A DNA stretch of 64,000 nt from Vitellaria paradoxa (taxonomy: Eukaryota; Streptophyta; Magnoliopsida; Ericales; Sapotaceae): contig CM034236.1 in assembly GCA_019916065.1 (NCBI GenBank), forward strand, positions 47,917,144-47,981,143, given 5' to 3'. The position numbers were made by a program, and so were the translations under genes. The notes beneath the pieces were generated by a model. It was not told the origin of the DNA, made no database searches, and saw only the letters and a program-made list of their open reading frames with translations. Below, piece by piece: positions 39,100 through 49,008 of the stretch; position 1 is the first letter of the stretch, and the number at the start of each line of letters is the position of its first letter.

Positions 39100-40870
39100 A
39101 AGGTAAATTACACCTAGGCTTCCTAAGTATTTAAGTAATTACACATAGAATCTTTCAATATTTAAAAATTACATATAGATTTTCTAAATATTTTAGATAA
39201 TTACACATGAATCTCCTTCTGTTAGTTTGCTGTTAGATTTCTATTAATTGATGATAACGTCAGCCAAAATTTTTTTCAATATACCGAGTTTATCCTTTAG
39301 TTGGGTAAATCTTGCTCTCTCTCTCTCTCTTCTCAATATACCAAGCTAACCATCACCGGCGGTGCCTCTGCCTCCTCACTGGTGGCTCAATCTCCTCCGT
39401 TGTTTACACCTTGCTCAAGCCCTTCCCTTCCATGCTTGATCTCCTCCTGGCAGCAGTAGTATTTACCGCAGTTGAGAGAAAGAGCGTTCCGTTGGGATAG
39501 AGAGAGAGATATCCCTTAAAATCAGTCCTTCTCAGTGTCAATGGCAGAGCCAGTCACGCGACTCTCACGATGGAGAAAAGACCATGGGCTCGTCGGGCCA
39601 CCACTCCCGTGACTCCTCCTCCTCCCATTTCTTCGGCTCTCTAAAGCCCGACTCCCACAGGGGCGGCGACAAATAGTAGTGGCGTAAGGGTTTTGTCGTT
39701 GTTTTCTTTGTTCTCTTCACTTTCTTCTCTCGAGTCTTGTGGGGCGCAAGTCGAAATTAGAAACCCATCATCACTATGAAGGTCAATTTAAATTTTCTCC
39801 ACAACCCCATCTCAGAGTTCCATTTCTAGCAACATAAAAATTGGATTTTTGTGAAGTGGATGTTACAATTTGCAGAGTATTTCATTCAGTCAGTTCGTGA
39901 TTCAAGCCGGGAACGACTTCTTCGGATTAGCTACAGAGATGTTGACAGTGAGCTCGACATTAAAGCTCATTTATTAGAAGAGGGGAACATTTTTCGGAGT
40001 CCATGTGACATCAACTCCTACAGACCTCTCCTATTCTCAGCTCCCCTTGGCCACCGGAACTGTAAAGCCCCCCTAAAATCAATGCTCCTCAGATTAATTA
40101 CAATGTCAATTATTTTACTATGTGATTAATTTTACTTCATGGGTATTTCTCAGATATAGAAAATTTATCAATCGAGGAAGAGTCAGAGAACAGTGAGTGT
40201 GATATTGCAAGGGAGTCGTATCCATTGTATGGAGGAGGAGCAGATTTGAGTAATAAAGAGGGGGTTCTGAACGCACCACTGCCATTGACATTGTGGTTCG
40301 GTAGAGAGCTTATGTGTTGGGCAAGTTGGTGAAGCCCAAGTTCTACAAGAGGATTCAGTGCTTGGTGGTGTTGGACCCAAAGAAGAATTTGGCCATCTCT
40401 TTGAAGAAGTCCTGCACTTAACCAGTGAGTTGGGGAACATCTAAAGATGGGCCACAGAACAAAGCCAGACAAACTGGCATGGGTTGAGTTTTTTTGACCA
40501 GGAAGAGTCCATTGAGTCCTGGCCGACGCGGCGGTGTGACGTGAACGACCCCCACGGCAGTTGTTGGTGCCGTTGTGGGCCCCGTAGTTGGTGGTGCTCC
40601 GCCACAATCCACCAGAGGATTTTTGTCGCACTGTGGGTGGAGTAATGAATATGTCAAGGGGGGAGAGAGGGGGGAAGGGTTAATGAATATGTCAGGGGTA
40701 TAATTGTTTTTTTAGTAAAATTTTAACGGAGTTAAGGTTAAAATTAACAGAAATGGTCTAGGTAGTTACCAACATTTCAAAATAAGAGAGATGTTTATAA
40801 TTTTTAAATATTGAGAGGGTTCATATGTAATTATTCAAATGTTTAAAGAGTTTAGGTGTAATTTCCCCTT
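39100..40870. mobile_element. Mutator-like element, candidate Pack-MULE
   Basis: A 1.77-kb element with long terminal inverted repeats. The left end starts aaggtaaattacacctaggc. The right end, reverse-complemented, starts aaggggaaattacacctaaa, and similarity continues for 70 bases or more (taattacacat, caatatttaaaaatta). Flanks atttttgat (39091-39099) and atttttata (40871-40879) look like a decayed 9-bp target duplication. There is no transposase. The interior is richer in GC than the surroundings (39310-40660). The plus strand contains broken protein-like stretches, for example around 39850-40060 and 40140-40290 (PLYGGGADLSNKEGVLNAPL). This suggests captured host gene pieces whose source I do not recognise. 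Confidence 0.65.
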
Positions 40871-40884
40871 ATTTTTATACTAGA

Positions 40885-41290
40885 AGTGGAGCACACACTA
40901 CATGTGTATCTCTAATTAGTTTTATTTTATTTTATTTACAATACATTTAAAAAATAATTGTTTCAAATAATAAATAAAGAGTAATTATTAGTTAAATGTA
41001 TTTAAGTAGATGAGCACTTAAATACAATGAAAGAAAATAATAAAAGTAATAGACAGTTAAAAATATTTAAAGAAAGCAACAAAATAAAAAAAGGTAAAAT
41101 TACATGATAACTTACGAAAATTCAAAAATTACTTGTATATCTCTCAAGTTGTGAATGATTATTGACGGTTAAGGGATATTAGTAGAAGAAAATAAAAGTT
41201 TCACCAAATAGTTGGTTTTATTAATTTTTAAGTTTCACAAATTACCCCTATTGTTTCATTAATATAATATAGAAATGTGCATACATAATA
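40885..41290. repeat. dispersed repeat family, copy 2
   Basis: Begins gtggagcacacactacatgt and includes aataaaagtaatagacagtt and gttgtgaatgattattga, as in the copies at 8.6 and 63.8 kb. It lies directly right of the Mutator-like element. Confidence 0.5.
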
Positions 41291-41570
41291 TGTATTATTT
41301 TTGTTGAATTTTTTATTTTAAACAAAATAAAAATTATAAATAAATTTATTTGTGTAATTTAATTATAGGTATAAAAGTAAAATAATGTGGTGATTAAAAT
41401 TTTAAAATTCGTAAAATAACTTAAGGGGTAGTTTCTCAAGCTCCCTTAACTTAGAGTGATAAACATATATATATATATATAGAAGAGAGAGAGATACGAT
41501 TTCTCAAAACCCCTCGTCGCAGTCCATTTGACCCAAAATACCACTCCAAGCTGAGTTCCGATCCTTAGAT

Positions 41571-41660
41571 TTGCTCCATCGGGCGAGATTTTGCTTCGTC
41601 GAGCAAGGGTTTGCTTCATTGAGCGAGGATTTGCTCCGTCGGTCAAGCGAGGGTTTGAGC
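41571..41660. repeat. four imperfect ~20-bp tandem repeats
   Basis: Units of the form ttgctccgtcg-agcgagg-t stand head to tail just left of a fragment that resembles the edge of another Mutator-like element (about 41690-41820). No protein function is recognised in either strand. Confidence 0.5.
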
Positions 41661-42122
41661 TTTTACAGAAGGGAAAAAATGACCTTTTAATCACTTAACA
41701 TAACGGCGTCTGCCGTAACACTTTTGTGCACAGTACATGGTGTATTAGTGCTAGTTTTTTAAGTTGGAGGGATAAAGTGCAAATCGACTTAAGTACAGGG
41801 GATGTAAAAACATTTAACCCTAAATAAAAAATATACATTTTATTAAGAATATGATTCATAAAAAATGTTACAACACCATTTTTAAAATATGTTCCATAAA
41901 AATATAATTATAAAAATATTAAATAATGCCAAGTGTGTTTAATACCAAAAGTATATTTTTAGTAAACTCGTTAAATTATACTGATTTTTTTTAAATGTAT
42001 AATTATTCAAATCTTAGCTATTAAAAAAAAGAGAAAAAAGAAAGATAAAACAAAGCATAAATTGTTTAGTCAACGTGTGATATTCAAAAGACAGAGATGG
42101 GGGTTCGATTTCGAAACTGCAA

Positions 42123-42519
42123 CTAGGGGTGGAATTGAGCCAAGCCGAGCTTTAATATACTCGAGTTCGAGCTCGATTCGAACTTTTATATAGGCTCGAG
42201 CTCGGCTTGATAAAGAAGAATTTAGGCTTGAGCTCGGCTCGTGAATAGCTCGGTTAAATCAAAACGACGTCGTTTTAATTTAAAATATAATATATTTAAA
42301 AAATATAATAAAAATATTATTAAATATATAAAAATATTATTAAAAAAATATATTATTCTAACGAGTCTGCTCATGAGCTTTCGAGTCAAACTTCTTTAGG
42401 CTCGAGCTCGAATTCAAAACGAGCCAAAAATCAAGCTCGTTTTGAGTTCGTTTTAGTCACGAATCGTGCTCGAGCTGAGGTCGAGTAGCTTGCGAGCAGC
42501 TCAGTTTGTTTCCACCCCT
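42123..42519. mobile_element. hAT-type MITE
   Basis: A 397-bp element with ends ctaggggtggaa and ttccacccct and subterminal repeats of gagctcgag/ctcgagctc. This is the widespread plant pattern of GAGCC/GAGCTCGAG-rich hAT MITEs. Exact 8-bp target duplications AACTGCAA are at 42115-42122 and 42520-42527. There is no coding capacity. Confidence 0.88.
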
Positions 42520-42529
42520 AACTGCAATA

Positions 42530-43310
42530 CTGTGATTATGTTGCAACGACAGCGACAATGAGATTGCGGCGACAGTGATAGTGACGAGCCTGTGACGATA
42601 TTGGGATGTATGAATTGTAAAGACGAGACTACAAGCAGGCGACGATGGTTTATGAAACTCAATTTGTGAACTTATACACATCATTGCCGTGATTGCGAAT
42701 GTTAGATGTCTCTCTCATTGAGATCTGAAGTGTGTTGAGGTTGTGATTATGATTTTAGAGTCTAGATCTGAAGTATTGAAGATTAGGCCTTTGTTGTCAA
42801 TTTTTTTTGGTCTCGCTGAGATATCTTTCCTTCAGCCGATATCTCGCCATTGTGTCTCTGCATATTGGTGAATTGTCAATATCTCCACAAGTCTCGACTA
42901 AGATAAGACGAGTTGAATGCATCAACGATTTTCTTTAAAACAGACTGAAATCTCAACGTGACTTTCCTCGATACAAATACGATACACCGAGATCTTGGCC
43001 ATCTCGAACGATCCTTTGAACCATGTTCCTCGTATGAAAAATAAATGATATTAATTGTTAACCTCTATTTCGCCACTTGGTCTTAGCCAATTCTCCCACA
43101 TCCAAAACGGGAGTCTTTCCAGCCGAATGCTTGAGCTCGAGGGTCGCAATTTCTGTCCTTCATAAAAATGTGGAGTGTTGGAATTTACTCAAGTATTTAT
43201 TATGTGTTAGGATTACTTAAGTAATTGTATAATATACAATACTTAAGTAATTATGTGTTAGGATTACTTTAAGTAATTATACAATTAGGGACGGATTAAT
43301 TCAAAAATTT
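42530..43310. other. spacer left of the YUCCA fragment
   Basis: A GAC-rich low-complexity patch (42540-42620) and a palindromic acttaagtaatt/aattacttaagt block (43190-43290). No gene. Confidence 0.45.
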
Positions 43311-43315
43311 TGTTG

Positions 43316-43616
43316 GGTGGGGACAAAATCTACACCTTCCAAGTAGTTGATGAGCTGTTTCCTAGTTGGGTACACTGGGAATTCTTCAGGGTAATGGCAT
43401 GAAAGGGAGTTCACATAATTCTTTTGGTAGGTGTAGATTCAGACGATTGTAAGTCCTCAGCTTCCAAAGAGAGGCTAAACAGCTTTCTTTCTCAATGACC
43501 ACAAATGGAATCTCTTTCTGACGGAGACATGCAGCCACAGTCAGGCTTGAAGGTCTAGCACCAATGATCACTAGCCCTGAGACCCAAACACAAACATTCT
43601 TTACTTCTGAGTTCAT
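43316..43616 (-). pseudogene. YUCCA-type flavin monooxygenase, 5' fragment, broken
   Basis: N-terminal part of a YUCCA-like enzyme (indole-3-pyruvate to auxin step). It starts at 43616 (MNSEVKN) and shows VVIEKESCLASLWKLRTYN and LHLPKELCELPFMPLP. A one-base shift then moves the match into another frame, which continues PEEFPVYPTRKQLINYLE to about 43322. The FAD-binding GxGxxG, normally GAGPSG, reads GARPSS, so two key glycines are lost. The match stops where flavin enzymes should continue, and no further YUCCA exons lie downstream. Together with the frameshift this marks a dead, truncated copy. A related 3' end lies at the right edge of the window. Confidence 0.8.
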
Positions 43617-43649
43617 AGTCTCTTTTCTACGGAAGTTGATCAGATAATG

Positions 43650-44100
43650 GAAAGCGCTTGATTTTTCTTTTGGAAAAGTGATGGTATAAGAATTGATTGC
43701 TTGATTAGCAAATTTATAGTCCTGAACTCTCCGTATAGGTGTCACTGCATGAAACTTAGGTGTCAAAATTTCAGATTAAAAGTCACTGGTTTTTGACACA
43801 TACGAACTAATATAAAAGCCAAATAGCAACCGAAGCATGCATGCATTTTGATAGTCGCCACATAACAACTGATATGAAAGCCACATAGCATGCATGCATG
43901 AATTTCTTCAACTTTTGACACATAGCATGCATGCATTTTGGTCGTCGGGACATAGCAACTGAGATGAAATCATGCATTTTGGTTTTTGACACACAGCAAC
44001 TGAGATGAAAGCCACATAGCAACTGAGATGAAAGCTACATAGCAAGCATTTTGGTTGTTTCTACATGAATTTCTTCGACTTTTGACACATAACGAGTGAA
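43650..44100 (-). repeat. repeated 5'-flank block of the YUCCA fragment
   Basis: The ~22-base string acatagcaactgagatgaaa plus gc, with variants, recurs at about 43860, 43939, 43995 and 44017. Catgcatgcatttt motifs are interleaved, so the region is a degenerate short tandem array upstream of the fragment's ATG. Related variants occur again near 44767 and 44820. Confidence 0.65.
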
Positions 44101-44399
44101 ACTCATTGGCCTTAATACTATTGAATTTTTTTTAGCAATGAAATTTTTAGAGCATTTTGGTTGTTTGTTTAGGCGCTTGAGGACTGAAATTTTTATAGGG
44201 TATTTTGGTTGTTTGTTTGTGTCCTAAGCACTAAAATTTTTGTTGAGGTGTCTGAAATCTGAATGAATTTCTTTGAGTTTTGATACATATAGCGAGTGAA
44301 ATTATCGTTTTCTCTTCACTGAGCGTAAGCATGACAAACTGGACCATAGACTCCCCTAAATATCTAACAAAGAAAATAAAGTGACTAACTTTCACATGG

Positions 44400-45000
44400 T
44401 GAATTGGACTTTGGTTAGGAAGTGGACAAACTGTCTAGTGAATGTGAATTGACATAAGCGATTAGTATTTCTAACATAAAATTTGGCATTGTTTGGGTTC
44501 ATTTTTACTCTCTCAAATTTTTATTTGATCAATGAATACAACCAATTATTCTCACGAATGATAAGTATCGTAGTGTATATCACAATTCTTCTTGATTTCA
44601 GTACCATTCTTTACTTCTGAGTTCATATTATTTTTTTTTTTAAATTGGAGAAGAGATGATATAAGAATTGGTTGCTGAGAAGCAAATTTATAGTCCTGAA
44701 CTCCCAATCTAGTTAGTTTATAAAATTTAGATGTCAAAAACTCAGATTCAAACTCACTGTAGGAACCGAGATGAATGCCATATAGTAACTGAAGCATGCA
44801 TGCATTTTGGTTGTCGGACATAGTAACTGAGATGAAACCGAAGCATGCACTGAAATTTGGTTGTTTGTTTAGGTGTTCGCGCATTGAAATTTTTAGAGCA
44901 TTTTAGTTGTTTGTTTAGGTGTCCTAAACTTGAATGAATTTCTTTGACTTTTAACACAGTGACTGAAATTGTTGTTCTCTCTTCACTGGGCGTAAGCACG
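44400..45000 (-). pseudogene. second copy of the YUCCA 5' region (start codon and flank only)
   Basis: A diverged tandem copy of 43.6-44.1 kb. It keeps the start MNSEVKN (ATG near 44625) and the upstream strings gcaaatttatagtcctgaact and catgcatgcattttgg. After seven codons the sequence matches no flavin enzyme and reads like intron or flank. The left part (tggcattgtttgggttc, atttgatcaatgaatacaacc) is also seen at about 53.08-53.16 and 53.51-53.57 kb. Confidence 0.6.
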
Positions 45001-45900
45001 ACAAGTTCATATCCCCTTAAATTGTCATAAAATTCATATCAGAAAACTAAGATGGGAAATTAATGTGATATACATTTAATACCTAGATAAACTCAAATGT
45101 GACTACTTCATGTAGTTATCAATCCATTTCATCTACTTAACTAAATCTTCAATCAGTGCTATGCATTAAAACTAGCCTGCCTGTTAGTTAAAAGTTTCCA
45201 ATCAAAATATACCACGCAGGAAAGACAACAAAATTCAGCCATTAAAGTTATTAAGACATACATCAAGCCAAGTCATTGGTAGATCAATGCTATAAATTTG
45301 GAGAATAATGAAGAAATGTGTCAAACATAATGAGAAGTCCAAATGCATTGTTAATATGAATTGATGTGCCACCTGGCAGTACCAGAATAGTATCATATAT
45401 GGGTTTCCACTGACAATCAATCAGTTCAAATTATTCTGTCAATATAATCACACCAGGGCCATAATTTCAGTCCTCTTTCAAGTAACTTAAAACAATTGTC
45501 GTGTTCATCAACCTCCACACCGTTGAGCCATTTACCACAATGTTATGAAGCATACATCGTGTAGGAAAACCAAAAGTTGACACGACCAAATAGAACTAAC
45601 AAACATAAACACCAGTACTGATTCATGACCACCCGCTTAGCTCAAGTAAATAAGCAAATTTGGATTATTCAGGCCTTGCAAAAGCAAGAAACAAAGCGAT
45701 GCATTTCTACCACAAAACCATCAGCGCAAATCTTCTTAATACACAATCTAAAATCTCCTCTGCTTTTCAGCCAACAAAAACTGAAAAAGCCAGATATATT
45801 TCACCTTCTGTATAATCCTAACCTTTAAGTCAAAACAAAACAAACATTTAAGCTGAGCAGAAAAATGTCAAAACATTTTGGAGCTACTTTCTGGATCAAA
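45000..45900. other. spacer between the YUCCA remnants and the SF3B4 pseudogene
   Basis: Ordinary AT-rich unique sequence. It probably includes the former 3' UTR of the SF3B4 pseudogene at 45600-45900. No gene or repeat recognised. Confidence 0.4.
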
Positions 45901-46114
45901 TTTCAACTTGCTGCAGCATTGGGTGGTGGGGCATTGAATTGGGTAGGTGGTGGCATTGACATCTGTGGCATAGAAGGGTGTCCCCCAGCCAACTTCTGTG
46001 GTGGTGGTGGTGGCTGCCAACCAGGTGGAGGGGCAGCCATTCCAGTTGAAGGTGGAGGGGGCCTAGCAAATGCTTGAGCTACTTGTGGAGGTGGTGGTGG
46101 CAGCGTGGCAGGCG

Positions 46115-46730
46115 CTCGTACTGGTTGACCTGGTTGTTGTGGCTGCCCTTGCAGGATGGTGGTCCAGACATTGGAATGGGCACGAAGACACCAGCTTGTG
46201 TAGGTGGCCTTAGTGGTGTCATTGGTGCTGGAGGTAATAGCGCTGTTTACAAAGGGGCGCAGAGGAATTGGAGTACTCATGGTACCGTTGGCCTGAGGAC
46301 CATTGGGAAGTGTAGGAGGCCCACTTGCAAACAAGGTGTGTGCTTGTACTGGTTGACCTGGTTGTTGCTTAGTGGTGTCATTGGTGCTGGAGGAATAGCG
46401 CTGTTTACAAAGGGGCGCAGGGGAATTGGAGTACCCATGGTACCGTTGGCCTGAGGACCATTGGGAAGTGTAGGAGGCCCACTTGCAAACAAGGTGTGTG
46501 CTTGTACTGGTTGACCTGGTTGTTGCGGCTGCCCTTGCCAGGATGGTGGTCCAGACATTGGCATAGGCACAAAGACGCCAGCTTGTGCAGGTGGCCTTAG
46601 TGGTGTCATTGGTGCTGGAGGAATAGTGCTGTTTACAAAAGGGCGCAGAGGAATTGGAGTACCCATGGTACCGTTGGGCTGAGGACCGTTGGGAAGTGTA
46701 GGAGGCCCACTTGCAAACAAGGTGTGTGGC
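46115..46730 (-). repeat. tandem repeat in the Pro-rich tail of the SF3B4 pseudogene
   Basis: Three copies of a block encoding HTLFASGPPTLPNGPQ, then GTMGTPIPLRPFVNS and a SGPPSWQGQPQQPGQP-like end. The anchor string aaacaaggtgtgtg recurs at 46329, 46487 and 46715. Full units are about 228 bases; the middle one lacks about 70 bases. The copies differ in frame at places. Confidence 0.85.
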
Positions 46731-47548
46731 CTACCATTCTGGGCATTGGGTTGCTAGCAGCTAATACGCCCTCTGCATTTTATCAATATATAAGTATTGC
46801 TCTATTGAAATTACTCACGGAAAGTACGCAATACAATCATTCATCATGTTCCCAATATTAAATTTATAGTTAACTTCAATTGTTAAGCTTTCACCTTTGA
46901 CACAATCGCAGAACCTAGGCCCAGTAATTACATGTGGACAGCATTTAAGACAGACCGATATAGAGTCTAGACTTTACTTGATAAGCAACCTAAGTTGCCA
47001 CGAGTATTTCCATTTATCTGGGCTAGCTGCAGAATTCAAAATTTTGTGTATGATACCCGTTATCAAGTTCATTTATCAGACAAGAATAAATAAACATAAA
47101 AACCCTCACAAACAAATCTTCAATCCCCGTGTCCCTATTTTGAAATGGGCATCGTTGGTTGTTGTGTGCATTCAGAAACTCAACAAAGAGAAAAACCTCA
47201 CCTGCTGGAGTACCAAGACGCTCCCATTTGGTATCTTTCTTATATCCACAGGATGCTGTTATTTGTCGATTGCAAAGATACTGACCATTCATTGCCTGCC
47301 CAAGTGAAGGATAGTTAATGCTTGAATCAAATCTTAATTCAATCAGATTAAACAAATTTGATTTATTTATTTATTATTTTTTTTGGGGGGGGGGGTTGGG
47401 GGGGTGGGGTAAATAATTTTTCCACCAGACTTTAAACAGAAATGATTTTCAAAACCGAACCAGATACTGTGGGAAGTTAAGGATGGCATTTCAGCAATCC
47501 AGGCTACAAGGCTGAAACAAAAAGATTTATCAATCTTGTCAGAATGTT

Positions 47549-47611
47549 GTAGCCAACCCCAACTAGTTTGAGACTCTGGTTTTGTTGAGTTGAGTTTTGT
47601 CGAGTTGAGTT
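47549..47611. mobile_element. 63-bp stub of an RTE/SINE 3' end with target duplication
   Basis: The string gtagccaaccccaactagtt followed by gttgag/gttttgtc repeats is the typical 3' end of plant RTE LINEs and their SINE partners. It is flanked by exact 13-bp repeats TTGTCAGAATGTT (47536-47548 and 47612-47624). It lies inside an intron of the SF3B4 pseudogene. Confidence 0.75.
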
Positions 47612-48694
47612 TTGTCAGAATGTTCTTAACAATCTACTCACTGCCCTCCAAAATTTGAGTAGAAAATTCTCTTTATTCCCCCAAACAATCAATACAGGGA
47701 GTTGGGGAAAATTTCACGGGATTCAATTATAATATAAATTTCATTATAGTTAGATAATCTATATTATTGACTACAGATGCAATGTCAACACTTTTACCAC
47801 TAGACTGAGGCAACTTCAAGGAGCCACCCAACATCAGCGGGAGGAGGAATTGGCATCCAGTCCAAAAATCACCCTAATTTTCGCTCAACAAATAATGGGG
47901 CCTTAGATAAAGCCATCATGAAGTATTAATTTTTGAAATCATCTAATTATTAGATATTTTGCATTGACACAGGCAACAAAACTGGACACAAAATTACTTG
48001 AACAAAAACATAGGAAATATTTCAAGGACACACCCTTAACTGATTTCCACATCTTTATGTATACATTGGCTAAGAAAACTATTGTTCAATTAATTATATC
48101 AATATCAATACCTATACCTGCAACTGAAAATTGTAAAGAGTCAATTTTCAATCTCCAAAACATATAATGCATATAATGCAATGGTAAATTGCGTTCTTGC
48201 CAACTTTATCTCCAAAAGTTTTTACTTTCTATTGTCTTCCTTGTATGCTAAGAAGTACGGATACAGATATGGGATGTGGACAAAATATCGGATGGACACA
48301 GATTTAGCAATTTGGAAAAAAAATAAGGATACAAACACGGTGGAGATATGGCATAAAAACATTTTGAAACTTCTCTGGACAACTCAATGTCAATACAAAG
48401 ATATGAAGTTATCAACAAAAGTCATATACCTCTAATGCAGCATGAGATGCCTTGAAAGAATCATAGCCAATGAAACCAAAGCCACAGGGGAATTCCTTGT
48501 ACCTGGATTTCTGTCAGAATACAAAACTGTCAGAATAAAAAACAAATAAGCAGCATTCAAATAGGCATCATAACAACTTTTTTTCCTCGATCATAGACTT
48601 ACAAAAGGCCGCATTGAAACCATTGCTAGTTCCAAGCTTGAGTTAAGCAATCATGCGTAAAACCAACCATTGCATTCAGACCAAGATTGAAGTC

Positions 48695-49008
48695 TGTTGA
48701 AATAACTTGATATACATTATTGGACCAATTCCTAACAACTTAAACTTTTGGGACAATTGATAACTTAACATGTTATCAGAGCTTTTGTTCCAAAAGATTC
48801 TGGTTTCGAATCTTGTTATTCCCTATTTATTATTGTGCACTTTGTTTGCTTGTATTAGTGCACTTGTTTGATTTGATTCGCTTGTCTCTGCTCCACGTGC
48901 AAATTGGGGTTGCACATGACGGGGAGTGTTAACATAGCTTGATATATATTGTTGGGCCGATTTGCTAACAGTTTAAGCTTTTGGGACACTTGGTGACTTG
49001 ACTTAACA
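48695..49008 (+). mobile_element. TRIM retrotransposon (314 bp, both LTRs)
   Basis: Two direct repeats form the ends: 48695-48770 and 48927-49008, both starting TGTT and ending ACTTAACA, with shared cttgatata and cttttgggaca. Directly after the left one is tgttatcagagc, a one-base variant of the tRNA-Met primer site TGGTATCAGAGC. Before the right one is a purine run, gacggggag. There is no coding capacity. Size and layout are those of TRIMs. No clear 5-bp target duplication is visible. It sits in an intron of the SF3B4 pseudogene. Confidence 0.82.

Noticed and set aside
40137..40631. 164-residue minus ORF in the Mutator-like element
   Set aside because: Low-complexity His/Ser/Pro content with no family resemblance; the plus strand looks more protein-like, though broken.
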